A DNA stretch of 45,358 bases, taken from positions 1 through 45,358 of the forward strand of contig CAJTTO010000037.1 of the NCBI GenBank assembly GCA_910579275.1, in the 5' to 3' direction. Source of the stretch: an uncultured Lachnospiraceae bacterium (GTDB lineage: Bacteria; Bacillota; Clostridia; Lachnospirales; Lachnospiraceae). A model generated the notes under the pieces. The model had not been told where the DNA came from and made no database searches. It saw nothing but the letters and a program-made list of their open reading frames with translations. This document shows, in pieces, positions 1-9,076 of the stretch (position 1 is the first letter of the stretch; each line of letters starts with the position of its first letter). A program made the position numbers and the translations under genes.

Positions 1-53
1 TGGTTATGCATGGCTTGATGCCTGTAACAGGAAGCCGAAGGCTGAACTGTTAC
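1..53 (-). repeat. Dispersed structured repeat, copy 1 (cut by window edge)
   Basis: Read on the minus strand, these 53 bases match 23810-23862 with a single mismatch (the mismatch is near base 6 here). The match begins at the terminal inverted repeat GTAACAGTTCAGCC, so this is one end of the same element that is complete at 23810-23964; the rest lies left of the window. Non-coding, just upstream of the FapA-like gene. What kind of element it is (MITE-like or structured RNA) is inference. Confidence 0.8.
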
Positions 54-82
54 CACGAATGCAGTAATCCTTCAACATCCAG

Positions 83-111
83 TGGACTTTCCGTTGTAGC
101 CATGGTACAAT
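83..111 (+). promoter_or_regulatory. Possible sigma-A promoter for the FapA-like gene
   Basis: TGGACT (83-88) and TACAAT (106-111) are separated by 17 bases, 90 bases upstream of the start codon. The -10 is good and the -35 is mediocre. A purine-rich ribosome site (AAGGAG, ending at 185) lies rather far, about 15 bases, from the ATG at 201. Confidence 0.35.
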
Positions 112-200
112 AAAAAGACATAGTTTTATGAATGCAATGTTCTTTTCGTGTTTTATTACGGACAATAAAAATCATCCCTAAGGAGTGAATAATAACAGAT

Positions 201-2303
201 ATGGATACCTTAGATTCTAACAAACAGCTGGAACTACATTTTCCCATGATGGAAAATGACGAATACCAAAAAGCCCAGAATCAGGAGATTCAGCAGGGCA
301 TTGAGCAGGGACTCGACGTGTCCCTCTATTCCAATCCTGAGTACAACTGGCTTCAGATGGAACAAATCCGTCTGGGGCTTCGGGACAAAATAGACGCCTC
401 GGTCTACGCCAATCCTGCCTACAGCTATGAGACGATGCGCCAGATCCGGCTTGCCGTCTACTCGGATATCAATCTCATTCCCTACGTCCACAGAGGTTTC
501 ACAGATGACGATCTGGAAGAAATACGGCTTGCGCTGCTCAACTACCTTCCCCTTGACAAATGGCTGCAGGATGGTATGTGCGCGCCGCAGATACGTGAAA
601 TCCGAATCGGATTGTGCGAGGAGCTGGATATCTCCTTATACTGTGACCACCAGTACAACTGGATGCAGATGCAGGAGATCCGGTTGGGGCTGGAAAAAAA
701 GCTGGACATTTCCATCTATTCCAATCGCCTGTTCAACCATGCGCAGATGCGGGAGATTCGGCTGGGGCTGGAGTCCGGTCTGGATGTTTCCCCCTACTGC
801 AGCTTAGTATTCTCCGCCACAGACATGAAAGAAAAGCGGCTTGCCCTGATCAACCAGAAAAGGTCAAACACGCCTGTACGCACTGATAATAGTAAAAAGA
901 CAGAAAAAAACAGCGGTAAAAAATCTATTTTTGACACCCTGAACAAGAAAGAATTTGTCATTTCCATAGAGGAAAACGGCAACAAAGCATATGCCTACAT
1001 TCCATGGGTTCCCGGAAATGCGGTCGCGAAAGAAGACATCTACCACGACTTAGAGCGGCGCGGAATCATCTACGGAATCAAGCATGATGCAATCGCCGAT
1101 TTGATTGACAAGCGGCGGATGAACGAGAAAGTACTGATTGCGGAAGGCATTCCAGCCAACAGAGGACAGGACGGATGGTTCGAATTTTTTGTCCGGCTCG
1201 ATCTGCCGCGCATCCCTGCACCACTTCCGGACGGCAGTGTGGACTATGTCAATATCGAAGCGTTTGAAATGGTCGATGAGGGGGAGCGGATTGTACTCTA
1301 CCACCCTGCCCAGAAAGGTTCCACGGGGACAAACATCTATGGCGAGTCCATCCACGCAGAGAACGGAACAGAGAAAAAACCGCTGCGCGGCGTGGGCTTT
1401 ACCATCGCTCCGGACGGCGTAACCTACATATCCAAGATGAACGGAAAATTTGAGTTTGTCGGCGGACGCATCCTCATCACAAACATGCTGGTTGTTCGCG
1501 AAGATATCACTGCGGTCACCGGCAGACTGGAAGTGGACGGCTCCGTGCATGTCATCGGCAGCATTTATTCCGGCGGCTACATCAAGGCGACAGGTGATAT
1601 CATTATCGAACACAATGTCGAGAACGCACAGTTATTTGCAGGCGGAAACATCATGATTAAAAAGGGCAGCTGCTCCAAGAAAGACTGCTTTATTGAGGCT
1701 GGCGGCGAAGTTTCGGGAAGCTTTTTCGAAGCGGCAAACATCAAGGCCGGCGGCGATGTCAAGGCGAATTATATCATGAACAGCAACATCTACGCAAAAG
1801 GACGGGTGACTGTTTCCGGAAACAAGGCAATCCTGCTTGGCGGAAAAATCTGTGCCATCAAAGGCGTGGATACCTTCAATCTTGGAAACAGGCTGCACCT
1901 CAAGACAGTTCTGGACATTGGCAGAAATGAACTGTACGAAAAAATACAGGAACAGTATACCACAGACAGGGAACAGCTTCTGGACGAACTGGACGCGCTG
2001 GAAAAAGTGCGAAACAAAATCCGTATGATGTACGCTTCGGGCAAGGAGGTTCCTGAAGACCAGCAGCGCAAAATCTATGCTGCAATCGAGGTCAAAACCC
2101 AGAAACTGGCGGAGCTGGACGGTGAGGCATCCAAGTTGGCCAACCTGACGGAACAGACCATGAAAGAACCTATCCGTGTCAGGGGCAGGGCTTACGAGGG
2201 CAGCATGATCTCAATCAACGGCATCTCCTACATCCTTCCTACAGAAGTGCGAAGGGTTGTCTTTAAACTTCGAAACAAACAGGTCGTTATGACAAGCCTG
2301 TGA
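201..2303 (+). CDS. FapA (DUF342) family protein with N-terminal 26-residue repeat array
   Basis: 700 residues. Residues about 14-215 are seven back-to-back units of exactly 26 residues plus a partial eighth. A typical unit begins xxIRLGLxxxLDxSxY and ends in QM; units 3 and 4 have diverged. After a Lys/Ser-rich linker (about 218-245) comes a DUF342/FapA region (about 250-690) whose core, around residues 420-560, is rich in short Gly-containing strands such as GGYIKATGD and AGGNIMI, as expected for the family's beta-helix. A charged coiled-coil stretch (about 575-655) is inserted before the C-terminal strands. FapA proteins are cytoplasmic or polar scaffolds linked to flagella and signalling in other bacteria. 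The repeat type resembles arrays I know from proteins of clostridial conjugative elements; its role is unknown. Followed closely by a c-di-GMP phosphodiesterase gene. The FapA assignment is firm; the function of the fusion is not. Confidence 0.85.
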   Translation: MDTLDSNKQLELHFPMMENDEYQKAQNQEIQQGIEQGLDVSLYSNPEYNWLQMEQIRLGLRDKIDASVYANPAYSYETMRQIRLAVYSDINLIPYVHRGFTDDDLEEIRLALLNYLPLDKWLQDGMCAPQIREIRIGLCEELDISLYCDHQYNWMQMQEIRLGLEKKLDISIYSNRLFNHAQMREIRLGLESGLDVSPYCSLVFSATDMKEKRLALINQKRSNTPVRTDNSKKTEKNSGKKSIFDTLNKKEFVISIEENGNKAYAYIPWVPGNAVAKEDIYHDLERRGIIYGIKHDAIADLIDKRRMNEKVLIAEGIPANRGQDGWFEFFVRLDLPRIPAPLPDGSVDYVNIEAFEMVDEGERIVLYHPAQKGSTGTNIYGESIHAENGTEKKPLRGVGFTIAPDGVTYISKMNGKFEFVGGRILITNMLVVREDITAVTGRLEVDGSVHVIGSIYSGGYIKATGDIIIEHNVENAQLFAGGNIMIKKGSCSKKDCFIEAGGEVSGSFFEAANIKAGGDVKANYIMNSNIYAKGRVTVSGNKAILLGGKICAIKGVDTFNLGNRLHLKTVLDIGRNELYEKIQEQYTTDREQLLDELDALEKVRNKIRMMYASGKEVPEDQQRKIYAAIEVKTQKLAELDGEASKLANLTEQTMKEPIRVRGRAYEGSMISINGISYILPTEVRRVVFKLRNKQVVMTSL

Positions 2304-2348
2304 CAAGTGACTGACAATAAAATATATTATAGAAAGTATGGTAAAATC

Positions 2349-3449
2349 ATGAATCGCGATACTATTTTAATTTTTGAAGACAATGCTATCGACCGCGAAA
2401 TCCTAGTCGAACTATTCCGGTCCGAATACAAAATTCTGGAAGCAGAAAACGGCAGGGAGGGCATCACCCTCTTAAAGGACAACATTGCTTCCATCGCCGT
2501 CGTCCTGCTCGACAATATGATGCCTGTGATGGACGGCTTTAAAGTGCTTGAACACCTAAAAGAGAAAAATATCCTAAACAGAATCCCGTTCATCATGATC
2601 ACGGGGGATAACTCCCACGACGTCGAGCGAAAAGGCTACGAATACGGGATTGTCAGCTATATCACCAAACCTTATCAGCCTGATGTCGTAAAGCAGGTTG
2701 TCCGCAATGCAATCGGCTGGTTCCAGTACAAAATGCAACTGGAAATGATGGTCAAAAAGCAGAATATCAATATCCAGAAACAAAACAGCATGCTGAAACA
2801 GCAGGCAAAGAAACTCAACCATATTAATGAAATCCTGATTGATTCCATGAGTAACATCGTGGAATTCAGAAACATGGAATCCAAACAGCACATCAAAAGG
2901 GTACGCGAGTACACCTTATGCCTTGGCAAGAGCGTCATGGCGCTTTATCCAGAATATGAACTTACACCCGAAAAGCTGGTGCAGATCGGGTGGGCTTCCT
3001 CCCTCCACGATATCGGGAAAATTGCAATCGCAGACAGCATTATCCTGAAACCCGGCAAACTCACACCCGACGAATTTGAACTCATCAAATCCCACACCAC
3101 CAAGGGTGCGGAAATCATACAGCACAGGATTCGCCTGAACGACCGGGCTATCTACGAGTACGCTTATGATATCGCCAGACATCATCACGAAAAGTATGAC
3201 GGAAAGGGATATCCCGACGGACTCAAGGGTGATGAAATCAGCATTGCCGCGCAGATTGTCTCCCTTGTGGATGTGTACGATGCCCTTACGTCCAAGCGCG
3301 TGTACAAGGATGCCTACGAGCCGGACACAGCTTTCCAAATGATTATCAACGGTCACAGTGGCACCTTCTCGCCCAAACTGCTAAAAGCCTTTGCCGAAGT
3401 ACGTGCAGAAATCGAACGTCTATTGTCAATGTACCCCGACGAGGAATAA
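2349..3449 (+). CDS. Response regulator with HD-GYP c-di-GMP phosphodiesterase domain
   Basis: 366 residues from the ATG at 2349; an in-frame GTG at 2307 is possible but the receiver fold starts at ILIFEDN right after the ATG. Receiver domain (about 1-120): acidic pocket FEDN, phospho-acceptor Asp in LLDNMMPVMDG, Thr in MITGD and Lys in TKPY. A coiled-coil linker (about 130-180) leads to an HD-GYP domain: catalytic HD in LHDIGK, then HHHEKYDGKGYPDGLKG, which carries the GYP signature, and DVYDAL. HD-GYP proteins of this kind hydrolyse cyclic di-GMP. It starts 45 bases after the FapA-like gene and is probably co-transcribed, suggesting that the two act together in motility or surface behaviour. 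The kinase partner is not obvious nearby. Confidence 0.92.
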   Translation: MNRDTILIFEDNAIDREILVELFRSEYKILEAENGREGITLLKDNIASIAVVLLDNMMPVMDGFKVLEHLKEKNILNRIPFIMITGDNSHDVERKGYEYGIVSYITKPYQPDVVKQVVRNAIGWFQYKMQLEMMVKKQNINIQKQNSMLKQQAKKLNHINEILIDSMSNIVEFRNMESKQHIKRVREYTLCLGKSVMALYPEYELTPEKLVQIGWASSLHDIGKIAIADSIILKPGKLTPDEFELIKSHTTKGAEIIQHRIRLNDRAIYEYAYDIARHHHEKYDGKGYPDGLKGDEISIAAQIVSLVDVYDALTSKRVYKDAYEPDTAFQMIINGHSGTFSPKLLKAFAEVRAEIERLLSMYPDEE

Positions 3450-3459
3450 AAATCCAAGG

Positions 3460-3487
3460 AACATTTTTCATTTTTTGTCATATTTTA
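3460..3487 (+). promoter_or_regulatory. Candidate sigma-K promoter for dpaAB
   Basis: AACA (3460-3463) and CATATTTTA (3479-3487) are 15 bases apart and fit the sporulation sigma-K consensus (mACm, 15-17 bases, CATAnnnTA). The spacing and both boxes are seen directly. In Bacillus subtilis and Clostridioides difficile the dipicolinate synthase genes are sigma-K dependent, which makes the match more credible than chance in AT-rich DNA. A hairpin with arms TTTTAGCA/TGCTAAAA lies between it and the dpaA ribosome site. Confidence 0.5.
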
Positions 3488-3574
3488 TAAATAAGTCAGT
3501 AAAGAAAAGCGAAATCAGCTTAATTTTAGCAAACAGCTTTGTGCAGTGTCTGCTAAAAAATACGGAGGTTCGAT

Positions 3575-4441
3575 ATGACAAAATATGATATAGCAATCTT
3601 AGGCGGAGACCGGCGGACTGCGTGCATGGCTCCCATTTTCGTGGAAAAAGGTTACCGCGTTATATGTTTTCGCACAGTACCGGTGCCGTGCAGCCCATCC
3701 ATAAAATCCAAAATCAGTTTTACCGACTCACTGCGCGAAGCCCTCGACTCCGCACCGGTATTCGTCGGCGGTATTCCGTTTGCAAAGTCCGACTGCCTCT
3801 ACTGTGAGGGCGGCGCCTCCGACCTCAACCTCTCGGAAATCCAGCGCAGCATCCACAAGCACCAGAAAATTTTTGCGGGCGTCATCCCTGAAGATTTCCG
3901 GCGAACCTGCGAGGAACGGGAAATCAGCTGTTATGACTTTATGCGCGATGAGCCCATGACACTCTGCAATGCCGTCTCCACAGCGGAGGGCGCCATTCTC
4001 GAGGCACTGCTGCACAAAGACACCAACATCCATATGAGCAATACACTGGTGCTGGGCTTTGGCAGATGCGGAAAGATTCTCGCAGACCGCCTGAGCGGGC
4101 TGCACGCCTGTGTCACCGTGTGCTCAAATGACGCAAACGAGCTTGCCCTTGCCTGCGCACTCGGTTTCGAGACGCTGCACCTTTCGAATCTGTGGCGCAA
4201 AATCTGCTGTTTCGAATATATTTTCAACACCATTCCTGCGCGTGTCCTAAACCGCAGATGTCTGGAAAAAGTATCGCCAAACGCACTCATCATCGACATT
4301 GCTTCCAACAAATCCGGAGCCGACTATGAGACTGCGGAAAAACTAAACGTCAACATCCACTTCTGTCCGGGTCTCCCCGGAAAATACGCCGGAGAAAGCT
4401 GCGCAAAATTCCTGACTGACTACGTGATCAATAGAATATAG
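3575..4441 (+). CDS. dpaA: Dipicolinate synthase subunit A (SpoVFA)
   Basis: 288 residues, close to the about 297 of B. subtilis SpoVFA. N-terminal motif IAILGGDRRTACMA and a central NAD(P)-binding loop VLGFGRCGKILADRL (about residues 152-166) match the family, as do NTIPARVLNR and the C-terminal CPGLPGKYAGESCA. Together with DpaB it oxidises the lysine-pathway intermediate (dihydroxy)tetrahydrodipicolinate to dipicolinic acid in the mother cell; the acid is loaded into the spore core with calcium. The ATG at 3575 has a strong GGAGGT site. It is the first gene of dpaA-dpaB-asnB, behind a sigma-K-like promoter. Confidence 0.95.
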   Translation: MTKYDIAILGGDRRTACMAPIFVEKGYRVICFRTVPVPCSPSIKSKISFTDSLREALDSAPVFVGGIPFAKSDCLYCEGGASDLNLSEIQRSIHKHQKIFAGVIPEDFRRTCEEREISCYDFMRDEPMTLCNAVSTAEGAILEALLHKDTNIHMSNTLVLGFGRCGKILADRLSGLHACVTVCSNDANELALACALGFETLHLSNLWRKICCFEYIFNTIPARVLNRRCLEKVSPNALIIDIASNKSGADYETAEKLNVNIHFCPGLPGKYAGESCAKFLTDYVINRI

Positions 4442-4459
4442 CATGGAGGTTTCAACGAT

Positions 4460-5050
4460 ATGGACATCAAAGGAAAAAAAATCGGTATCGCACTGACCGG
4501 ATCCTTTTGTACCTTTGAGAAAATGTTTACGGAACTACAGAAACTAAAGGACGCGGGCGCTGACATCTACCCGATTATGTCCGATGCCTCACAGACCATC
4601 GAAAGCCGCTTCGGAACACCTGACACTTATGTCACAAAAATAAAAGAAATCACTGGAAAAGAGCCTGTCATCTCCATCTCCGGCGCGGAGCCTATCGGTC
4701 CAAAAGCCTTTCTCGACGCGCTGGCAATCCTTCCCTGCACCGGAAATACCGCCGCTAAACTCGCAAACGGCATCACTGACACGCCGGTACTGATGGCTGC
4801 CAAGGCGCATATGCGCAACAACAAGCCCCTCGTCATTTCCATCTCGACCAACGACGGGCTTGGCATGAACCTCAAAAATATCGGACTGCTGTGCAACAGC
4901 AAAAACATCTATTTCGTCCCGTTCGGGCAGGATAACCACAAGACAAAGCCAAACTCTCTGGTGGCGCACGTAGAACTGCTGATACCGACCTTGGAAATGG
5001 CATTGGAACATAAGCAGTACCAGCCAATCCTCAAGGACTATCTTGAATAA
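4460..5050 (+). CDS. dpaB: Dipicolinate synthase subunit B (SpoVFB, flavoprotein)
   Basis: 196 residues, against about 200 in B. subtilis. The fold is that of the HFCD/flavoprotein family: IGIALTGSFCTF at the N-terminus, IMSDAS, then LPCTGNTAAKLANGITDTPVLMA, followed by a conserved FVPFGQDN near the end. Acts with DpaA in dipicolinic acid synthesis. Starts 18 bases after dpaA with its own GGAGGT ribosome site, so a single transcript is very likely. Length and motifs are complete; nothing suggests decay. Confidence 0.95.
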   Translation: MDIKGKKIGIALTGSFCTFEKMFTELQKLKDAGADIYPIMSDASQTIESRFGTPDTYVTKIKEITGKEPVISISGAEPIGPKAFLDALAILPCTGNTAAKLANGITDTPVLMAAKAHMRNNKPLVISISTNDGLGMNLKNIGLLCNSKNIYFVPFGQDNHKTKPNSLVAHVELLIPTLEMALEHKQYQPILKDYLE

Positions 5051-5093
5051 AATGAATAGAACGTGATAATAAATTGGAAAGGACTTTCATAAA

Positions 5094-6947
5094 ATGTGTG
5101 GAATCGCAGGCTTTAGCAGCTTTCATACCAACTATAAGGAAGAATCCGCAAGATGGTTTTCCACCCTGCAAACAATGAATACCTGCCAGCATCACCGCGG
5201 TCCTGACGAAAACGGACTGTATCTGTCAAGAAACTGCGGGCTCTCCCACACCCGCCTGTCCATTCTGGATCTTGCGTGCGGGAAACAGCCCATGGCAAGG
5301 CAGCTCGGAAACCAGCGTGCAGTCATCGCCTACAACGGTGAGATTTACAACATGCCCACCCTCCGTCGGGAGCTTGAACAGGAGGGCATTGTCTTTGAAA
5401 CAACCTGCGATACAGAAGTGATTCTAATGGGATATCTTCTCCATGGCACTTCCTATGTGACACGCCTAAACGGCATCTTTGCCTTTGCCATATTTGACGA
5501 AACAAGACAGCGATTATACCTGTTTCGCGACAGACTTGGTGTAAAGCCTTTGTTTTACACCCATTTTTGCAACACCCTCATCTTTTCCTCAGAGCTGAAA
5601 GGAATCCTGTGCTATCCTGAATTTAAGGCGCAGGCAGACCGCGACGGGCTCTGTGAAATTTTCGGTCTTGGCCCTGCAAAGACCTACGGAAAGGGTGTTT
5701 TCAAAAACATAGATGAGCTGCTGCCGGGACATTATCTGGAATATTACGGCTCTGATTTTTGCACAGCATGTTACTGGAAGCTTGAGAGCCATCCACACGA
5801 GGAGGACTGGCAACAGACAGTCGAAAAAACCCGCTATCTGGTCACAGACGCCATCAAAATGCAGATGCTCTCCGATGTGCCTGTGTGTACCTTCCTGTCG
5901 GGCGGTGTGGACAGCAGTCTTGTCACAGCGGTATGCAGCAGCGAGCTTCGAAAGCAGGGCAAGAAGCTCGATACATACTCCTTTGACTTCAAGGACAACG
6001 ACAAAAATTTCAGGGCAAACGCATTCCAGCCCTCTCAGGACAGACCATGGGTGGATAAAATGATTGCCTATTGCCACACAAACCACCAGTACTTAGAATG
6101 CGCCAACGCCGACCTGTACGACTATCTGTTTGAGGCAGTGGACGCCAGAGATCTGCCCTGTATGGCAGATGTCGAGGCATCCATGCTCTATTTCTGCAAA
6201 CGGGTTGCCGCCAGCCATAAAGTGACGCTGACCGGCGAGTGCGCGGACGAAATATTTGGCGGATATCCATGGTTCCACAAGAAAGAATGCTTTGACGCCG
6301 ACTGTTTTCCATGGTCGATGGACTTCTCGCCGCGCACCATGCTCCTAAAAGACAATGTGCTCGCGCTCCTGCCGCTGGAGGAGTACGCACACGCCGCATA
6401 CGCAAAAACAATCTCCGAAGTTCCTATATTGGCCGGGGAAGATAAAGAAGAAAAACGCAGAAGGGAAATTTCTTATTTGAACCTCAAATGGTTTATGCAG
6501 ACCCTTCTCGACCGCATGGATCGCACAAGCATGCACGCCGGTCTGGAAGCGCGCGTTCCGTTCGCCGACCACCGCATCGTGGAATATCTCTGGAACGTGC
6601 CCTGGTCCATGAAATGCAAGGACGGCGTCGTCAAAGGGCTGCTGCGCGCCGCCGCGGACGGACTGCTTCCGGGCGAAGTCCTGTACCGTCGCAAAAGCCC
6701 CTACCCCAAGACCTACGACCCTGCCTATGAGAACCTCCTGCGCACTGCGATTGTCGAGACGCTTTCCGACACGCGCGCACCGCTGCGGGAGTTGATAGAC
6801 ATGGGCAAGGTGCTTGACTATATCAGCCAGCCTTCCGACTACGGCAGACCCTTCTACGGGCAGCTGATGGCAGGTCCGCAGCTGCTTGCTTATCTCTTAC
6901 AGGTAAATTACTGGCTGGAAAAATATCATGTGGAACTGCTGCTTTAA
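5094..6947 (+). CDS. asnB: Asparagine synthetase (glutamine-hydrolysing), AsnB/AsnO type
   Basis: 617 residues, normal for the family. Cys2 follows the initiator Met (MCGIAGF), so the ATG at 5094 must be the real start: this Cys is the nucleophile of the class-II glutamine amidotransferase domain (1 to about 210), with HHRGPDENG and AYNGEIYN. The synthetase domain (about 225-600) has the ATP PP-loop FLSGGVDSS, ECADEIFGGY and the acceptor-side RMDRTSMHAGLEARVPF. It makes asparagine from aspartate, ATP and glutamine. It lies 43 bases after dpaB with no terminator visible between. B. subtilis has a sporulation-specific homologue, AsnO (YisO); this position suggests a similar use here, which is inference. 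Confidence 0.93.
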   Translation: MCGIAGFSSFHTNYKEESARWFSTLQTMNTCQHHRGPDENGLYLSRNCGLSHTRLSILDLACGKQPMARQLGNQRAVIAYNGEIYNMPTLRRELEQEGIVFETTCDTEVILMGYLLHGTSYVTRLNGIFAFAIFDETRQRLYLFRDRLGVKPLFYTHFCNTLIFSSELKGILCYPEFKAQADRDGLCEIFGLGPAKTYGKGVFKNIDELLPGHYLEYYGSDFCTACYWKLESHPHEEDWQQTVEKTRYLVTDAIKMQMLSDVPVCTFLSGGVDSSLVTAVCSSELRKQGKKLDTYSFDFKDNDKNFRANAFQPSQDRPWVDKMIAYCHTNHQYLECANADLYDYLFEAVDARDLPCMADVEASMLYFCKRVAASHKVTLTGECADEIFGGYPWFHKKECFDADCFPWSMDFSPRTMLLKDNVLALLPLEEYAHAAYAKTISEVPILAGEDKEEKRRREISYLNLKWFMQTLLDRMDRTSMHAGLEARVPFADHRIVEYLWNVPWSMKCKDGVVKGLLRAAADGLLPGEVLYRRKSPYPKTYDPAYENLLRTAIVETLSDTRAPLRELIDMGKVLDYISQPSDYGRPFYGQLMAGPQLLAYLLQVNYWLEKYHVELLL

Positions 6948-6975
6948 AAATCGTTCCGCCTTTGGATTCCTTCCA

Positions 6976-7002
6976 CGCTCAGGGGAAAATTTCCCCTGAG
7001 CG
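6976..7002. terminator. Hairpin between convergent asnB and sensor kinase
   Basis: A perfect 13-base inverted repeat, CGCTCAGGGGAAA and its complement, with a one-base centre. It sits exactly between the two converging stop codons. Neither side has a good T-run, so it is only a plausible bidirectional terminator. Confidence 0.5.
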
Positions 7003-7003
7003 G

Positions 7004-8332
7004 TTACATTTCCGCTGTCCTTGGAAGCACCACGCTAAACCGTGTTCCCAGCCCCTCTCGGCTCACAATATCATAATACCCTTGGTGTTTGTCGACAATC
7101 CACTTGGCGATGGACAGTCCAAGCCCCGTGCCGCCCGTCTTGCTGTTTCGCACCGTGTCAGCCCTGTAAAAGCGGTCAAATGCGCGCGCGACATCCTCCT
7201 GTGACATGCCGATTCCGTTGTCCTGTATTGCGTAAAACGCAGACCCGTCTTTCCATGTGCCCACGCGTATCAGAATCTCCTCGCCCGGTTTCGTATATTT
7301 TGCGGCATTGTCAATCAGGATTCTGGCGGACTGTTTGAGCATATCGCAGTCCCCGAATACGCTGGCATACCCGCATTCCTCAAAACGGTACCTATGGTTC
7401 TCGTCAATCATCAGCGATTCCTCATAGACCTCCCGCATAATGCTGTTAAGCTCCTGCTTTTTCATGTCCAGACTCTGCCTGTTGGAATCCCCCCGCGCAA
7501 GGAACAGGAGCTGCTCCACAAGCTTCTGCATATGATTGGATTCATTTTTAATTGCCTCGATGGACTCCTCAAGAATCGCCGTGTCTTCCTTCCCCCATCG
7601 GTCAAGCATGTTGACATATCCCTGTATGACAGCAATCGGGGTGCGCAGCTCGTGCGAGGCGTCCGATACAAACTGCGCCTGCTGCTTGTAGGAAGCCCTG
7701 ATACGTTCCAGCAGGTCGTTCAGCGCCGTCTCGATGCCCTGAAGCTCCTTGTCATGCATATGGATTCCCTTTTCCATGGCATCCACTTTGAGATTAGAAA
7801 TGGCGTCTTCAAGGTTATGGTACTTTGTCTCGTCAAACGCGATATTGCTAAGCTGCCGTGCCCTCACAGCAATCTGGTTCAGCGGACGGAGTTCCTTGCG
7901 CACTTCCTTTGTCCCCATAAATACCATCATTATCAAGTCGGACAGCTGTGTCAGCAATATTAAGGCGCCTCCATAGTAAGCCAAGGAAAGCCATATGCCA
8001 ATCGGTATCTCATACAGCTGCTCATCGTAAATCGTACTTACGGTGTACGTCACATCCCGCAGGGCATCCCCTAGGGAAAACGACCTGACATAGGCAAAAG
8101 AAAACTTTCCTGTCATCTGCAAGTCCATTCCGACCAGAAACACTCCCGCCGCAACAAGGAACAGCAGCACATCCAGACACAGATACGAGAGCATCAGATG
8201 TCCTATGTAATTCCAGTTAATCTTCCGCGCGATGGAGGTCACACGCATAGACTCGGACGATTTATTTTTCCCCTGCAGAGGCTGCTTTTTTTTTTCGGTA
8301 TAAATCCTTTTCTTTCCTTTTTCAATTTTCAT
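7004..8332 (-). CDS. Membrane sensor histidine kinase
   Basis: 442 residues. A basic cytoplasmic start, transmembrane segments at about 46-70 and 120-142 enclosing a small outer domain of some 50 residues, then a linker and the HisKA domain with the phospho-acceptor His in SDASHELRTPIAV (about residue 228). The ATPase domain shows an N box (DNAAKY), QDNGIGM, and GTGLGLSIAKW. It phosphorylates the regulator encoded immediately upstream, whose end its start overlaps by 11 bases, so the two are translationally coupled. The stimulus is not predictable. Ends next to a hairpin shared with asnB. Confidence 0.93.
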   Translation of the reverse strand: MKIEKGKKRIYTEKKKQPLQGKNKSSESMRVTSIARKINWNYIGHLMLSYLCLDVLLFLVAAGVFLVGMDLQMTGKFSFAYVRSFSLGDALRDVTYTVSTIYDEQLYEIPIGIWLSLAYYGGALILLTQLSDLIMMVFMGTKEVRKELRPLNQIAVRARQLSNIAFDETKYHNLEDAISNLKVDAMEKGIHMHDKELQGIETALNDLLERIRASYKQQAQFVSDASHELRTPIAVIQGYVNMLDRWGKEDTAILEESIEAIKNESNHMQKLVEQLLFLARGDSNRQSLDMKKQELNSIMREVYEESLMIDENHRYRFEECGYASVFGDCDMLKQSARILIDNAAKYTKPGEEILIRVGTWKDGSAFYAIQDNGIGMSQEDVARAFDRFYRADTVRNSKTGGTGLGLSIAKWIVDKHQGYYDIVSREGLGTRFSVVLPRTAEM

Positions 8333-9008
8333 CTTTGATACAATACCCCACCCCGCGAACGGTCTGAATAATTTTCACCTGATATACATCATCAAGCTTG
8401 CTCCTGAGATACCGCACATACACATCAATGATATTGGTCTCTCCCATATAGTCATAACCACATACTTTTTCCAGAAGTGTGTCTCTGGAAATCACGATAT
8501 TCTTGTTTTCGAGCAGCACCTTCAGAAGTTCAAACTCCCTGTGCGTAAGCTCCACCTGCTGGCCGTCATAATACACTTCATACCGGTTTACATCCATTCC
8601 AAGCTTTCCGACGCCAAGCCGGCTTTTGTCCGCGCACACCATGCCGCCGCGTTTCTTGAGCACCAGCCTGATGCGGGCAAGCAGCTCCTCTATGGCAAAA
8701 GGCTTTGTCATATAGTCATCCGCACCTCCGTCCAGACCGGCAACCTTATCCATGACTTCATCCCTCGCCGTCAGCATTATGACAGGAATGTCAGAATTTT
8801 TCCGCAGACGCCGCAGCACCTCAAAGCCGTTTAATTCCGGAAGCATCACATCAAGCACGACCAAATCCGCCTTGCCGCTCTGTGCTTTCTCAAGCCCTTC
8901 CCTGCCGTTTTCCGCTTTCATGACCGCATAGCCCTCATGCAAAAGCTCAAGCTCCAGAAAACGTCCTATCTTTTCTTCATCCTCAACGATTAAAACCGTC
9001 ACTGCCAT
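8322..9008 (-). CDS. OmpR/PhoB-family response regulator
   Basis: 228 residues. The receiver domain (1-120) begins TVLIVEDEEKIGRFL, with phospho-acceptor Asp in LVVLDVMLPELNGFE, LTARDE and MTKPFAIEELLARI. The winged-helix DNA-binding domain (about 130-225) ends in the typical TVRGVGYCI. The start is fixed by AAAGGAGG six bases upstream. Forms an operon with the downstream sensor kinase. Target genes are not evident from the sequence. Confidence 0.95.
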   Translation of the reverse strand: MAVTVLIVEDEEKIGRFLELELLHEGYAVMKAENGREGLEKAQSGKADLVVLDVMLPELNGFEVLRRLRKNSDIPVIMLTARDEVMDKVAGLDGGADDYMTKPFAIEELLARIRLVLKKRGGMVCADKSRLGVGKLGMDVNRYEVYYDGQQVELTHREFELLKVLLENKNIVISRDTLLEKVCGYDYMGETNIIDVYVRYLRSKLDDVYQVKIIQTVRGVGYCIKDEN

Positions 9009-9076
9009 AACTGCCTCCTTTTATATGTATCATCTCAGGGAATCGCCCTGTCAGCGCACAATCCATGTGTGCACAA

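Noticed and set aside
2307..2348. GTG start for the HD-GYP regulator
   Set aside because: The added 14 residues precede the receiver fold and are not typical; the ATG at 2349 begins directly at the conserved strand.
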